Part shown: positions 8,540-18,898 of the stretch, in pieces
Numbering within the stretch: position 1 is the first letter of the stretch
Layout: each line of letters begins with the position of its first letter
From: Sphingomonas xinjiangensis
GTDB taxonomy: Bacteria; Pseudomonadota; Alphaproteobacteria; Sphingomonadales; Sphingomonadaceae
Direction of reading: 5' to 3'
NCBI RefSeq assembly: GCF_014199255.1
Contig: NZ_JACIJF010000003.1
Location: forward strand, 186,001-250,000
Length of the DNA: 64,000 nucleotides
The notes under the pieces: model-generated
Database searches by the model: none
What the model saw: only the letters and a program-made list of their open reading frames with translations
Told to the model about the DNA's origin: nothing
Translations under genes and position numbers: made by a program

Positions 8540-9367
8540 TCAGAAGCGCAGGCTCGCCGTCACGCGCGCGCTGTGCCAGTCGAACCGGTTGTCGGTGCGG
8601 CGCATGTCGGTGCCGGCGGGGTTGACCAGCAGGAACGGATTGGTGGTCAGCGGCGCGCTGCCGGGGCCGACCGCTACCGTCGGGCTCTCGTCTTTGACGT
8701 TGGTGTAGGTGTAGAGCACGCCGATCGAGAAATTGTCCGCCACGCGCTGCTCGACGCCGCCGCCTGCGGTATAGCCCCAGGCATTGCGCTTGGCATCGTC
8801 CAGCGTGAAGCTGTTGGCCGCGTTGCTGGTCTCGAAGCCGCGGTTCACGCGAACCAGTGCCGCACCGCCCGTGATGTACGGCAGCGTGTTGCCCGTCGCA
8901 TAGCCGGCACGCAGGCGGCCCGCCGCGTTCCAATCCATTTGGCGCGTGAAGGCATAGCGCGCGGGCGTGACGCTGTACGCGCTGGCCGCATCGGAGATGT
9001 TCGACTTGCCGAACTCGCCCACCGCGCCGATTACGATGTTGCCAAGCTGCACGTCATAGCCGACATGCCCGGCATAGCCGAGCCGGTCGCTGTCCTGCTT
9101 GCAGCCGGTTGACGTGGCGCTCACCGCGCGGCCACCGCAAAATCCAGGACCGAACGCATCCAGGCCAGGCCTCGTGCGCACCGTGTCCCCGAACGAGCCG
9201 TCCCGGTTGGTGTCGAACGCGATCGGCGCATCCCGGTCACTGCCCTGAAGGTCCAGTCCGGCGCTGATCCCGACATAGGGGCCGGTCCAGTCACGCTCCT
9301 GCGCGAAAGCCGGGCCAGCCAGCACGAGTGTGGAGGCGCCGAGAAACAGGGGGATAAAGCTGCGCAT
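8540..9367 (-). CDS. Outer-membrane beta-barrel protein (OmpA-like porin family)
   Basis: 275 residues with a signal peptide (cleavage after GPAFA) and then alternating amphipathic strands ending in the barrel-terminal ASLRF. WTGPYVGISAGLD at the mature N-terminus, GYAGHVGYD and LRAGYATGNTLPYITGGAAL are typical of small 8-strand porins of the Omp25/PF13505 kind. Two Cys in an early loop may form a disulfide. The start at 9367 is the signal-peptide ATG. The role could be structural or adhesive. Confidence 0.85.
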   Translation of the reverse strand: MRSFIPLFLGASTLVLAGPAFAQERDWTGPYVGISAGLDLQGSDRDAPIAFDTNRDGSFGDTVRTRPGLDAFGPGFCGGRAVSATSTGCKQDSDRLGYAGHVGYDVQLGNIVIGAVGEFGKSNISDAASAYSVTPARYAFTRQMDWNAAGRLRAGYATGNTLPYITGGAALVRVNRGFETSNAANSFTLDDAKRNAWGYTAGGGVEQRVADNFSIGVLYTYTNVKDESPTVAVGPGSAPLTTNPFLLVNPAGTDMRRTDNRFDWHSARVTASLRF

Positions 9368-9587
9368 GAACGAAAGTCCTGAAATTACATGGATCAGGAA
9401 GGCGCAACGCGCCGGTTTTCTGGCGTCTCCGTTGGACACATAATGTAATACCTCAGCAGCGCCGACTCGGTCGCGGCAGCGGCGCTCGACGCGCGCCAAG
9501 GACGGAGCGCCCTCCTCCGCTTCGCGAAGGAGGCTGACGCGCCGCCAACACTTTGCGCCCCGGCTTCCGGTGTACTATGGTTGTTCC

Positions 9588-11567
9588 ATGGCCGAAGACC
9601 TGTTTGCCGCACCCGGCGTGCCCTCGGGCACCTACGACGCCTCCTCCATCGAAGTACTCGAAGGCCTGGAGCCCGTCCGGCGCCGTCCGGGCATGTATAT
9701 CGGCGGCACCGACGAGCGCGCGCTTCACCATCTCGCCGCCGAAGTGCTCGACAATGCGATGGACGAAGCCGTCGCCGGCCATGCCAACCGCATCGAAATC
9801 CAGCTGGAAGTCGGCAACCGCCTGACCATCGTCGACAATGGCCGCGGCATGCCGATCGATCCGCACCCCAAATTTCCCGACAAGTCGGCACTCGAAGTCA
9901 TCCTGTCGATGCTCCATTCGGGCGGCAAGTTCAGCGGCAAGGCATACGCGACCTCGGGCGGCCTCCACGGCGTCGGCATCAGCGTGGTCAACGCGCTCTC
10001 CACCGACACCGTCATCGAAGTCGCGCGCGACCGCCAACTCTATCGTCAGCGCTTCAGCCGCGGCCAGACGCTCGGCCCGCTCGAGCATCTCGGCGGCACC
10101 CCGAATCGCCGCGGCACCAGCGTCGCCTTCAGCCCCGACGCCGAGATCTTCGGGCCGGACATGATCTTCAAGCCCGCGCGCCTCTACAAGCTCGCGCGCT
10201 CCAAGGCCTATCTGTTCGCCGGAGTCGAGATCCGCTGGCGCTGCGACCCGTCGCTGATCACCGATGATACGCCGGCGGAGGCCGTGTTCCAATTCCCCGG
10301 CGGCTTGGCGGATCATCTCAAGGAGCAGATCGGCAGCCGCGAATGCGCGTCGTCCGAATTCTTCTCAGGCCAGCAGGATTTTCCCGACGGCCAGGGCCGC
10401 GTCGAATGGGCGGTCGCCTGGCCGCTGTGGAGCGACGGCAGCTATAGCTGGTATTGCAACACCATCCCCACCCCCGATGGCGGCACCCATGAACAGGGCC
10501 TGCGCCAGGCACTGGTGCGCAGCATGCGCGGCTTCGGCGACCTGGTCGGCCAGAAAAAGGCCAAGGACATCACCGCCGACGACGTGATGGTCGGCTCCGA
10601 ACTGATGCTCTCGCTGTTCATCCGCGAACCGCAATTCCAGTCGCAGACCAAGGACCGGCTGACCTCACCCGACGCCACTGCACTCGTCGAAAAGGCGGTG
10701 CGCGACCATTTCGACCATTTCCTCACCGACAAGATGGAGCGCGGCAAGGCGTTGCTCGCTTATGTGCTTGAGCGGATGGACGACCGTCTTCGCCGCAAGC
10801 AGGAGCGCGAGGTCAAGCGCAAGACCGCGACCTCGGGCCGCAAGCTCCGCCTGCCCGGCAAGCTCACCGACTGCGCGATCGACAGCCCACAGGGCACCGA
10901 GATGTTCATCGTCGAGGGTGATTCGGCCGGCGGCAGCGCCAAGCAGGCGCGCGACCGCAAGACCCAGGCAATCCTCCCGATCCGCGGCAAGATCCTCAAC
11001 GTGGCGAGTGCGACCAGCGCCAAGATCGGCGCCAATCAGGAGATCGCCGACCTTACCTTGGCACTCGGCTGCGGCACCCGGAAAGACTGCGACACCAGCC
11101 AGCTTCGCTACGAGCGGGTCATCATCATGACCGACGCCGACGTCGACGGCGCCCACATCGCCACACTGCTGATGACCTTCTTCTTTCAGGAAATGCCCGA
11201 TCTGGTGCGGCGGGGGCACCTCTATCTGGCACAGCCGCCGCTTTATCGCCTGACCGTCGGCTCCAAGTCGCTCTACGCCCGCGACGACGCCCACCGCATC
11301 CAGATCGAAAAGACCGCGTTCAAGGGCAAGAAGGTCGAAGTCAGCCGCTTCAAGGGCCTGGGTGAGATGAACCCAAGCCAGCTCAAGGAAACCACCATGG
11401 ACCCCAAGACGCGCGGCCTGCTGCGCGTCACCCTGCCGCAGGAATATGAGGAGCGCGCAGGCGTAAGGGACCTGGTCGACCGCCTGATGGGCAACAATCC
11501 GGCCCACCGCTTCGCCTTCATTCAAGAAAACGCCGCGCGGCTGGACGAGGAAGTCATTGACGCCTGA
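9588..11567 (+). CDS. parE: DNA topoisomerase IV subunit B
   Basis: The ATPase subunit of topoisomerase IV, which decatenates daughter chromosomes together with ParC. The 659 residues show a GHKL ATPase domain (EVLDNAMDEAVAG, DNGRGMP, TSGGLHGVG), a transducer domain, and the TOPRIM domain with EGDSAGG near residue 440 and the metal-binding DADVDGAH near 515. The short length and lack of the extra GyrB insertions favour ParE over GyrB. The ATG at 9588 is preferred to one six codons upstream. It is transcribed alone. Confidence 0.95.
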   Translation: MAEDLFAAPGVPSGTYDASSIEVLEGLEPVRRRPGMYIGGTDERALHHLAAEVLDNAMDEAVAGHANRIEIQLEVGNRLTIVDNGRGMPIDPHPKFPDKSALEVILSMLHSGGKFSGKAYATSGGLHGVGISVVNALSTDTVIEVARDRQLYRQRFSRGQTLGPLEHLGGTPNRRGTSVAFSPDAEIFGPDMIFKPARLYKLARSKAYLFAGVEIRWRCDPSLITDDTPAEAVFQFPGGLADHLKEQIGSRECASSEFFSGQQDFPDGQGRVEWAVAWPLWSDGSYSWYCNTIPTPDGGTHEQGLRQALVRSMRGFGDLVGQKKAKDITADDVMVGSELMLSLFIREPQFQSQTKDRLTSPDATALVEKAVRDHFDHFLTDKMERGKALLAYVLERMDDRLRRKQEREVKRKTATSGRKLRLPGKLTDCAIDSPQGTEMFIVEGDSAGGSAKQARDRKTQAILPIRGKILNVASATSAKIGANQEIADLTLALGCGTRKDCDTSQLRYERVIIMTDADVDGAHIATLLMTFFFQEMPDLVRRGHLYLAQPPLYRLTVGSKSLYARDDAHRIQIEKTAFKGKKVEVSRFKGLGEMNPSQLKETTMDPKTRGLLRVTLPQEYEERAGVRDLVDRLMGNNPAHRFAFIQENAARLDEEVIDA

Positions 11568-11631
11568 TCTTCGGCTTGCAGACTCGAGAAACTTCTGATC
11601 TTTTAGCTATGAAGTAGATCGGAGATCTCCG

Positions 11632-12788
11632 ATGCGCGCGCTGCTGTTACTGCTGTCAACAAGCCTAGCCGCACCTGCTCTCGCGCAGGATATAACCAGC
11701 GAAACGCAAACCGTCGTAATAACGGGTACGCCGCTCAAGGACACTGCAGCGCGGCTCGCTGAATGCATTGCCAGGAAATGCCCGCCAAAGGAGGACATCG
11801 ACGCCTCGCTTGCCCATGCGGAAAATCAGCTTGTCGCCGGAGACTATGCGGGTGGGCGCAGAACGCTCGACAAAGCTCGTGGGCGCAACAGGCAATATGC
11901 AGCCATGTTCCCGACCCAAGTGTCGGATCTTCTGCGCGCTCGGGGGCGCCTCACCAATCTCGACGGGCGTGTGGGTCCAGGAAGATTATCGCAGATTGAG
12001 TCTTTGGAGGCGTTGAAAGCCGGCCTGGATCACGGCGACTCACGCGTATTGATGCAGCGCCTTCTGGTCGGCGATGAGTTCGCGAACGCGGGTAGGGTGA
12101 AAGCCGCCGAGAGCGTCTATCGTAAGGTGGAACGCCAGGCCCGGAAAGCCGGACGGTTGCAGGTCGCCGGCTACGCGATGTTGCGCGACGCGCTCGTGCA
12201 CGGGATCATCGCCAGCGTTGACCCAGCCTATCAGCATACGGCGCGACAGAAACTTGCCAGGATCGAGAACAGCCCTGAGCCGGAGCTAGCGGAGTTCAGG
12301 GAGGCCGCAAAATTGGTGCGTGTCCGCCTCGCCTCGCTGGACAAAGATCCTGCCGCACTCGATCAGGCCATCGCCGCTATTCCGCCGCGTTCACCCGACA
12401 AGCCACTTCTGGTCTATGCGCCGGCTATCTTGGAGGATCAGGCCACCCTTCCTTTCGGTGACGCGCCGCTGACCTCCACCGACAATGGCGCTCCCGAATG
12501 GATAGACATCCAGTTCAGGATCACAGCAGAGGCGCGGTGCGGGACGTGCAGATACTGCGCAACTCCGGCAACATCTCGCGCGCCTGGCCCAGGCTGGTGG
12601 CGGCTTCGATAGCAAAGCGGCGCTATGTGCAGCTTGCGCTGCCGCCCGGATCAGAGGGTCCGCGGCGCGTGGAGCGCTTCTCCTATATCCATGATTTAGA
12701 ACAAAAAACCGGTAGCCGTATATCCGGCCGCAACTATCATGGCCGGATCACCTCGCTCGACATGACGGTGGATCCGGCAACCAGCTAA
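11632..12788 (+). pseudogene. Exported TonB-C-terminal-like protein, frameshifted
   Basis: An exported protein with signal peptide MRALLLLLSTSLAAPALA and a helical, Ala/Arg-rich middle. At about 12531 the frame ends in nonsense, while the +1 frame continues cleanly (AVRDVQILRNSG to a stop at 12788). One extra G in GAGGCGCGG would restore a 385-codon gene reading ITAE-GAVRDVQILRNSGN, the typical start of a TonB-like C-terminal domain. This looks like a single-base deletion in a G run. Left unrepaired, the frame gives a 326-residue product with a meaningless tail. Function unknown. Confidence 0.75.
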
Positions 12789-12920
12789 GCCCGATCATCG
12801 CACGCCCGCCCGACGAGAGCTGGCCAGTGCCCTGAACGCCATTTTACTATTCCTTTGAGGTACTTAGCCTATACCAGCCACGCTTTGCCGCAGCATTTTC
12901 CGCGTCGACCAGATAGTTGC

Positions 12921-13712
12921 CTAGCTTGCCAGCGCCTCGACCAGGGACCGAACCTTCTTCTGCCGCCATTGCGGCAGCGGCGCCACGAACCAGAAGCCGA
13001 ACCGCGCCGCCTTCGGCTCGCCGATCGTCTCCAGCCGCCCCGCGGCAATATCGGCGCGCGCCAGCAGTTCGGGCACCGTCGCCCTGCCCAGTCCCTGCAA
13101 TGCCGCCTCGATCGCCAAGCCCGCATCGGCGACCCGCACCAGTGACGACTCGTCCTCGGCCAGGCAGCCGGCCCATGCGATGGCAGTGTCGATGCCCCCC
13201 CCGGGGCGCTGCACCGTCACCATGCCGTCGCTCTCGATCGCCTCTCCCTCATGCTCGCCCGGCCCTTCACCCCAACGGATCGCCAGGTCCAGATTGGCCT
13301 CGGTGAAGTCCAGCGCTTCATCGGCAGGCACCAGCATGAAGCGCAGATCCGGATCCCGCCGAGCGACCTCGGACAGTTTGGGCATCAGCCATTTGGCGGT
13401 CAGGTCGCGCGGCGCGGCGATGGTCAGCGACTTGGAGGACTGCCCCGCCTGCATCGCGCGCACCGATTCCTCGAACTGAAGAAACCCGGCGCGCAGCGCC
13501 ACCAGTCCGGCCTCGGCCTCCGGCGTCAGTTCCAGCCCCTTGGTCGTGCGGCGGAACAGCACGACCCCCAGCGTATCCTCCAGCGCGCGAATCTGCTGGC
13601 CAACGGCCGCCGGCGTGACCGCCAGTTCGTCGGCCGCGCGAGTGAAGGACAGATGGCGCGCCGCCGCGTCCAGCACGCGGAGACCGTTGAGAGGAAGATG
13701 CGTGCGCTTCAT
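12921..13712 (-). CDS. LysR-family transcriptional regulator (GcvA-like)
   Basis: 263 residues. The N-terminal winged helix-turn-helix (LRVLDAAARHLSFTRAADEL, AVGQQIRALEDTLG) is followed by a periplasmic-binding-like effector domain. The opening RTHLPLNGLRVLDAAARHLSFT resembles the GcvA subgroup. The effector domain seems shorter than usual. Its ATG overlaps the apaG stop (ATGA), so it is the third gene of a metZ-apaG-lysR unit; the target is unknown. Confidence 0.88.
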   Translation of the reverse strand: MKRTHLPLNGLRVLDAAARHLSFTRAADELAVTPAAVGQQIRALEDTLGVVLFRRTTKGLELTPEAEAGLVALRAGFLQFEESVRAMQAGQSSKSLTIAAPRDLTAKWLMPKLSEVARRDPDLRFMLVPADEALDFTEANLDLAIRWGEGPGEHEGEAIESDGMVTVQRPGGGIDTAIAWAGCLAEDESSLVRVADAGLAIEAALQGLGRATVPELLARADIAAGRLETIGEPKAARFGFWFVAPLPQWRQKKVRSLVEALAS

Positions 13713-14110
13713 CCCGCCACCGCCGGTGCGATCAACGCGAATCTGGGAATGGCGACATCGAACGCGGCCCCATCGGCGGCGATCATGTGGTAATTGCCCT
13801 GCATGTTGCCCGTCGGCGTAGAGAGCGGGCATCCAGAGACATAGTCGAAGCTGGCGCCCGGATCGATCACCGGCTGTTCGCCGACAACGCCCTCGCCCTC
13901 GACGGTGTGGCGGATGCCACGCCCATCCGTGATGATCCAGTGTCGCGTGAGCAGCTGGACCGGCGTCATGCCCTCGTTCTCGATACGGATGTGATACGCC
14001 CAGAACCACCGCCCTTGTGCGGGCTCCGACTGTTCCGCCAGATACGAAGCCGAAACCCGCACCACGATGCCGCGGGTTTCCGCCTCCTCCGTGAACAGTG
14101 CCTTCATCAT
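13709..14110 (-). CDS. apaG: ApaG-domain protein (Co2+/Mg2+ efflux protein ApaG)
   Basis: 133 residues forming one ApaG immunoglobulin-like domain: WFWAYHIRIENEG, VQLLTRHWIITDG, GEGVVGEQPVIDPG, FDYVSGCPLSTPTGNMQG. In bacteria apaG is linked to metal homeostasis and Ap4A, but its biochemistry is unsettled. Two consecutive ATGs (14110 and 14107) could start it; the TGA of metZ overlaps them. Its own stop overlaps the lysR start, so the three genes are translationally coupled. Confidence 0.95.
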   Translation of the reverse strand: MMKALFTEEAETRGIVVRVSASYLAEQSEPAQGRWFWAYHIRIENEGMTPVQLLTRHWIITDGRGIRHTVEGEGVVGEQPVIDPGASFDYVSGCPLSTPTGNMQGNYHMIAADGAAFDVAIPRFALIAPAVAG

Positions 14111-15315
14111 AACCCGACGTGTCGCAGTGCTTGATCGAGATCGGCGACCAGGTCGTCCGCATCCTCCAGCCCAACATTCAGGCGCAGCAGGTTTTCGGTA
14201 ACCCCCATTTCGAGCCGCTTCTCTTCGCTTACGCCCGAATGGGTCGTCGAGGACGGATGCGTCATCAGCGACCGCGAGTCCCCGATATTGTTTGAGATGT
14301 CGATCAGTTCCAGCGCGTCGAGCAGGCCGTGCGCCTGACCGCGGCCACCATCGACCTCGAACGAGAAGATCGGGCCTGCCGCGGCCATCTGGCGCATGAA
14401 CAGCGCATGCTGGGGATGACTGGGCAAGGCAGGAAAATTCACCTTCGGCACGCGCCCTTCCAGGAAGGCGCCGACCTTGAGCGCATTCTCGCTCTGTCGG
14501 CGGATGCGCAGGTCGAGCGTTTCCAGCCCTTTGAGCACCACCCATGCGTTGAACGCGCTTAGCGTAGGACCGGTGTTGCGATGGAAGGGGAGCAGCGTGT
14601 TCGTGATAAAGTCCTCGGTTCCCGCGACCGCACCAGCGAGCACGCGGCCCTGCCCGTCCATCATCTTGGTCGCCGAATAGGCGACGATGTCGGCACCCCA
14701 TTCCATCGGCCGCTGCAGCGCCGGCGTGGCGAAGGCGTTGTCGACTACCGTCTTGATGCCGCGCGCGCGGGCAATGCCGCACACCGCTTCAAGGTCGACC
14801 ACGTCCATCGTGGGATTGGCAGGGGTTTCGAAGAAAAACAGCTTGGTATTGTCCTGAACCGCGTCCTGGAACTGCTGCGGATCACGCGCATCGACGATGG
14901 TAGCCTGAATGCCGAACTTGGGCAGCAGCGTGTCGGTCAGCCAGCGGCAAGAGCCGAACGCCGCGCGACCGGCGACGATGTGATCGCCCTGTTCGAGCTG
15001 GCACAGCAGTGCGGCCGTCATCGCCGCCATGCCCGTTGCCATCGAACGGCACGCCTCGGCCCCTTCGAGCAAGGCGATGCGCTGTTCGAGCATCTCGACC
15101 GTCGGGTTCTGAAGCCGGGAATAGGTCATGCCCTGCTGCTCGCCGGCGAAACGCGCCGCAGCGTCGGCGGCACAGTCATAGGCATAGCCTGAGGTGAGGA
15201 ACAGCGCTTCGCTGGTTTCGCCGAATTCGCTACGGGCAGTGCCGCCGCGGACCGCCTGAGTCGCGGGCTTCCAGTTGCGGGTGATGCTCGGGTCTTGTCC
15301 GGTACGGCGCTTCAT
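14107..15315 (-). CDS. metZ: O-succinylhomoserine sulfhydrylase (Cys/Met metabolism PLP enzyme)
   Basis: A PLP enzyme of the Cys/Met gamma-family. The sphingomonad form is expected to make homocysteine from O-succinylhomoserine and sulfide. 402 residues. The PLP lysine is in YSATKMMDGQG near residue 210. The N-terminal YSRLQNPTVE and the GMAAMTAALL stretch match the family. The start at 15315 (MKRRTGQD) is followed by TRNWKPATQAVRGG, a typical opening. Cystathionine gamma-synthase is the alternative. It heads a unit with apaG and a LysR regulator and is divergent from the PMT gene. Confidence 0.9.
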   Translation of the reverse strand: MKRRTGQDPSITRNWKPATQAVRGGTARSEFGETSEALFLTSGYAYDCAADAAARFAGEQQGMTYSRLQNPTVEMLEQRIALLEGAEACRSMATGMAAMTAALLCQLEQGDHIVAGRAAFGSCRWLTDTLLPKFGIQATIVDARDPQQFQDAVQDNTKLFFFETPANPTMDVVDLEAVCGIARARGIKTVVDNAFATPALQRPMEWGADIVAYSATKMMDGQGRVLAGAVAGTEDFITNTLLPFHRNTGPTLSAFNAWVVLKGLETLDLRIRRQSENALKVGAFLEGRVPKVNFPALPSHPQHALFMRQMAAAGPIFSFEVDGGRGQAHGLLDALELIDISNNIGDSRSLMTHPSSTTHSGVSEEKRLEMGVTENLLRLNVGLEDADDLVADLDQALRHVGL

Positions 15316-15397
15316 GTTGCTGCTTTGCCGGGTGCCGCGCGGGTACGTCAACCAAGTCCGGCATGACGGCGGTGAAATGATCGTTTAGTGCCGCCGC

Positions 15398-16696
15398 ATG
15401 CTGGACCGCCTCAAGGCCCTCAGGAGCCGTCCGTTTCTCGTCGCTCTGCTGGTCGGCATCGCCGCGCAGCTGCTGTTCACGGTGCATCTCGACCAGCCGA
15501 GCCGGATCATGTTCGACGAGGTGCATTATGTGCCCGCCGCGCAGGCGCTGCTTGAGTTATCCGGTCCCCGCAACATCGAGCACCCGCTGGTCGGCAAGGA
15601 GTTGATCGCCGCCGGCATTGCGGTCTTCGGTGACAATCCATTTGGCTGGCGTTCGCTCCCGAGCGTCGCCGGCACCGCTTCGGTGCTGGCGGTGTTCGCG
15701 ATGCTTTGGCTGCTGACCGTGTCGATGCGGGCGGCGCTGGTCGGCGCCGTACTGGCGGCGGTCAATCAAACGCTGTTCGTCCAGGCGCGCACAGGCATGC
15801 TGGACATATTCCTCGGCACGTTCCTGCTCTGGGCACTGGTGCTGCTGCTCTGGGCGATGCGCGGCACGCCACGGCAGGCGTGGGCGCGATGGATTGCCGC
15901 AGCGGTACTGCTTGGCCTCGCGACCGGAGTGAAATGGTCGGCGGTGCCCTACATCGCGTTGATCGGAGTGGCGTTCGTCACAATCCGCATCCTCGACGCG
16001 CGGCAGGCTCGGCGCTCGCTCGCCTGGGTCTTGGCAGGCAACGACCAGCCGCACTGGCCGGGAATCGCAACTCTTCCCGGCTTGCTGGTGCTGGGTCTGG
16101 TGAGCGTCGGGATCTACTTCCTGACCTTCCTGCCCGCCTTTTTCTATACGGTGGAACCGCTTACCTTGAGCGGGCTGATCCCGCTGCAACGACAGATGTA
16201 CGCACTACAGACGCAGGTGCTGCCGTCACATAACTACCAGTCCGACTGGTGGAGTTGGCCGTTGATGCTGCGGCCGATCTGGTATTTCTATGAGTGGGAC
16301 CGCGGCGCGCAACGCGGCGTGCTGCTGATCGGCAATCCAGTGGTGATGTGGGGCGGGCTTGCGGCAGTGCTGGCGTGCTTCTGGGCCGGCGTTCGCGAGC
16401 GCTCCAGCACGGCGCTGGGGGTGGCGCTGTTATGGAGCGCATCACTCACGATCTATGCCCTTATCCCCAAGTCACTGGGTTTCTATTATTATTACCACCT
16501 GTCGGGCATCTTCCTGTGCGTCGCGATCCCGGTGGCATTCCTGCACTTCGATCGTGGCCGCGGACGTGGCTGGGAGGAATGGTTCCTCGCCGCCGCCGTG
16601 GTGGGATTCGCTTATTTCTACCCGATTCTTGCCGCGTCTCCGCTGAAGGATGCGCAGGGGTTCCAGCACTGGATGTGGTTTCCCAACTGGCGGTGA
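15398..16696 (+). CDS. Dolichyl-phosphate-mannose protein mannosyltransferase family (GT39)
   Basis: A 432-residue polytopic membrane protein of the PMT family, which transfers mannose from a polyprenyl phosphate to proteins or glycans on the outer face of the inner membrane. The first loop after TM1 has the acidic motif FDEVHYVPAA and HPLVGKELIAAG, the catalytic-loop signature. Later landmarks are NQTLFVQARTGMLD and the C-terminal four-helix part with YYYYHLSGIF. It is monocistronic and converges on a GT2-GtrA gene, with only 3 bp between stops. Confidence 0.9.
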   Translation: MLDRLKALRSRPFLVALLVGIAAQLLFTVHLDQPSRIMFDEVHYVPAAQALLELSGPRNIEHPLVGKELIAAGIAVFGDNPFGWRSLPSVAGTASVLAVFAMLWLLTVSMRAALVGAVLAAVNQTLFVQARTGMLDIFLGTFLLWALVLLLWAMRGTPRQAWARWIAAAVLLGLATGVKWSAVPYIALIGVAFVTIRILDARQARRSLAWVLAGNDQPHWPGIATLPGLLVLGLVSVGIYFLTFLPAFFYTVEPLTLSGLIPLQRQMYALQTQVLPSHNYQSDWWSWPLMLRPIWYFYEWDRGAQRGVLLIGNPVVMWGGLAAVLACFWAGVRERSSTALGVALLWSASLTIYALIPKSLGFYYYYHLSGIFLCVAIPVAFLHFDRGRGRGWEEWFLAAAVVGFAYFYPILAASPLKDAQGFQHWMWFPNWR

Positions 16697-16699
16697 ACC

Positions 16700-17803
16700 C
16701 TAATACCGCCCCCAGGTGAAGCGAGAGGACAGCACGAAGTTCCACACCGCCGCGACCACGATCCCGGCCAGCGCCGAGAGCCGCCAGTCGCCATGCTGCA
16801 CGTTGTGGAGGAAGGCGGCCACGCCGACATTCGCTACTGCGCCGACTGCGCAAACCACACAAAAGCTGACCCAGCCACCCAGCAACTCGCGCGCCCCCTT
16901 CAGCCGCTGCTCGCGATAGGTAAGCGCATTGTTGAGGAAGAAGTTGAACGTCATCGCCACCAGCACGGCGGCGATCGTTGCGGTGACGAACGGGGCAGCG
17001 GCCCATCGGAACAGCAGCTCCAGCACCACAAGGTGGACGCCTGCTCCCAACGCTCCGATCGCCGAAAACATGGCGAAGCGGACCGGCACCACCTTGCCGA
17101 ACATCCGGTCATACAGAGCGATGAGATATTCCATCGCCACAACGTGATCGAGTTTGCTCTCGCCCTGGGTGCGGGTGCGGAAGACATAGGGAAGCTCGAC
17201 GAATTTCAACGGCCGCGGCGATGCCGTCATGATGTCGAGAAGGATCTTGAAGCCGATAGCGGAAAGCGTCGGCACGAGGCTGCGCACGATCTCGGCCCGG
17301 ATCATGAAGAAGCCGCTCATCGGATCGCTGAGCTCGGCCTTGAGTACCCGGCGCGACAGCCTGGTAGCGAAGGCGGATTTAGCCACACGGTCACGGTCCC
17401 ATTCGCCGGTGCCCCCGCCTTCGACGAACCGCGAGCCGACGACCACATCGAGCGAAGCATCGGCGGCGAGCGCTTCCAGCATGCGCGGGAGCAACTGTTC
17501 GTCATGCTGAAGGTCGCCGTCGATCACCGCCACCACCGGCGCGGCGGTGGCGCACATTCCTTCGATGCACGCCGAGGACAGCCCGCGCCGGCCAATGCGC
17601 TGGATCACGCGAACCCGGGGATCGACTCGCGCCAGTTCGCGCGCCGCATCAGCCGTACCGTCGGGGCTGTCATCGTCGACGAAGATCGCTTCCCAATTGC
17701 GCCCTTGAAGTGCCTGGTCGAGCTTGGCGATCAGCGTCGGGACATTCGCCCGTTCGTTGAAGGTCGGGATGATGACCGCAAGTTCGAGCAGCGCCAATGT
17801 CAC
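16700..17803 (-). CDS. Polyprenol-phosphate glycosyltransferase (GT2) fused to a GtrA membrane domain
   Basis: 367 residues from a GTG start at 17803. Residues 1-230 are a DPM1-like GT2 domain: [11 protein letters not shown], the DXD-like VDDDSPDGT, and DGDLQHDE. It is followed by a GtrA domain with four membrane segments (residues 240-360). Such fusions load a sugar, often mannose or glucose, onto a polyprenyl phosphate and may help flip it. The neighbouring PMT enzyme needs exactly such a donor, so the two may act together. The GTGA overlap with leuB's stop indicates co-transcription. Confidence 0.9.
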   Translation of the reverse strand: MTLALLELAVIIPTFNERANVPTLIAKLDQALQGRNWEAIFVDDDSPDGTADAARELARVDPRVRVIQRIGRRGLSSACIEGMCATAAPVVAVIDGDLQHDEQLLPRMLEALAADASLDVVVGSRFVEGGGTGEWDRDRVAKSAFATRLSRRVLKAELSDPMSGFFMIRAEIVRSLVPTLSAIGFKILLDIMTASPRPLKFVELPYVFRTRTQGESKLDHVVAMEYLIALYDRMFGKVVPVRFAMFSAIGALGAGVHLVVLELLFRWAAAPFVTATIAAVLVAMTFNFFLNNALTYREQRLKGARELLGGWVSFCVVCAVGAVANVGVAAFLHNVQHGDWRLSALAGIVVAAVWNFVLSSRFTWGRY

Positions 17804-18852
17804 CGCAGCGCCTGAACCACGGCGTCGCCCATCTGCTGGGTGGTATGCGTGCCGCCCAGATCGGGCGTACGCGCGCCGCCGACCAGCGCCTGCGCCACCG
17901 CCGCCTCGATCCGCTGGGCCGAAGCTTCGTTCTCCAGCGAGTGGCGCAGCAGCATCGCCGCGGACAGGATCGCCGCGCACGGATTGGCCTTGCCCTGCCC
18001 GGCGATGTCGGGTGCGCTGCCATGGATCGGCTCGTACATGCCGTTGGCCCCGCTTCCGCCGCTGAGCGAAGCGGAGGGCAGCATGCCGATCGAGCCCGCG
18101 CACATGCTCGCCTGGTCCGACAGGATGTCGCCGAACAGGTTGCCCGTCACGATCACGTCGAACTCGGCCGGGCGGCGGACCAACTGCATCGCGGCATTGT
18201 CGACATACATGTGGGTCAGGTGGACGTCGGGATATTCGGTGCTCAGCTCGTTGACGACGTCACGCCACAGCTGCGAGGTTTCCAGCACATTGGCTTTGTC
18301 GACCGAGCACAGCTTGCGCCGGCGCTTGCGGGCGGTCTCGAACCCGATCCGCGCGATCCGCTCCACTTCGCCCTCGTCATAGCCCATCCAGTCATAGCCC
18401 TGGCGCAGGCCTTCCTGGTTGGTGCGGCGGCCCTTTTCACCGAAATACACGTCGCCGGTGAGTTCGCGGACGATGACCAGGTCAAGCCCGGCGACCACTT
18501 CGGCCTTGAGCGGCGACGCGTCTTCAAGGCCCGGGAACAGCTTAGCCGGACGGATATTGGCGAACAGGCCGAGTTCGCGGCGGATGCCGAGCAGTGCCGC
18601 TTCCGGACGCAGCCGGCGTTCCAGCGCTTCGAAGCGGGGATCGCCAATCGCGCCAAACAGCACCGCATCGGCACGCTTGGCGAGCGCTACCGTTTCGGGC
18701 GGGAGCGGGCGGCCGGACTGGAGATAGGCGGCACCGCCAACGGGCGCTTCTTCGAACGAGAGCCCCAGATCGAGCGCTTCGAGCACGCGGCGCGCTTGGG
18801 TGGTAACTTCGGGCCCGATACCATCACCGGGCAGAACAGCAATCAGCGGCAT
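17800..18852 (-). CDS. leuB: 3-isopropylmalate dehydrogenase
   Basis: Oxidatively decarboxylates 3-isopropylmalate in leucine synthesis, using NAD. 350 residues. [10 protein letters not shown] opens the protein, [13 protein letters not shown] forms the substrate loop, and the C-terminal [14 protein letters not shown] is the dehydrogenase signature; the conserved Asp residues lie in [16 protein letters not shown]. The start at 18852 follows AAGGAG; the longer frame begins in the spacer after recO. It is the fourth gene of a five-gene minus-strand operon. Confidence 0.97.
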   Translation of the reverse strand: MPLIAVLPGDGIGPEVTTQARRVLEALDLGLSFEEAPVGGAAYLQSGRPLPPETVALAKRADAVLFGAIGDPRFEALERRLRPEAALLGIRRELGLFANIRPAKLFPGLEDASPLKAEVVAGLDLVIVRELTGDVYFGEKGRRTNQEGLRQGYDWMGYDEGEVERIARIGFETARKRRRKLCSVDKANVLETSQLWRDVVNELSTEYPDVHLTHMYVDNAAMQLVRRPAEFDVIVTGNLFGDILSDQASMCAGSIGMLPSASLSGGSGANGMYEPIHGSAPDIAGQGKANPCAAILSAAMLLRHSLENEASAQRIEAAVAQALVGGARTPDLGGTHTTQQMGDAVVQALR

Positions 18853-18898
18853 CCGTGCTCCTTTTCGAAACTTGCCCGCTTTGCCGACCGGGCCGCGC

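Noticed and set aside
12789-12920. Short open frames downstream of the frameshifted gene
   Set aside because: No ribosome site, codon style or similarity supports a gene; treated as intergenic.
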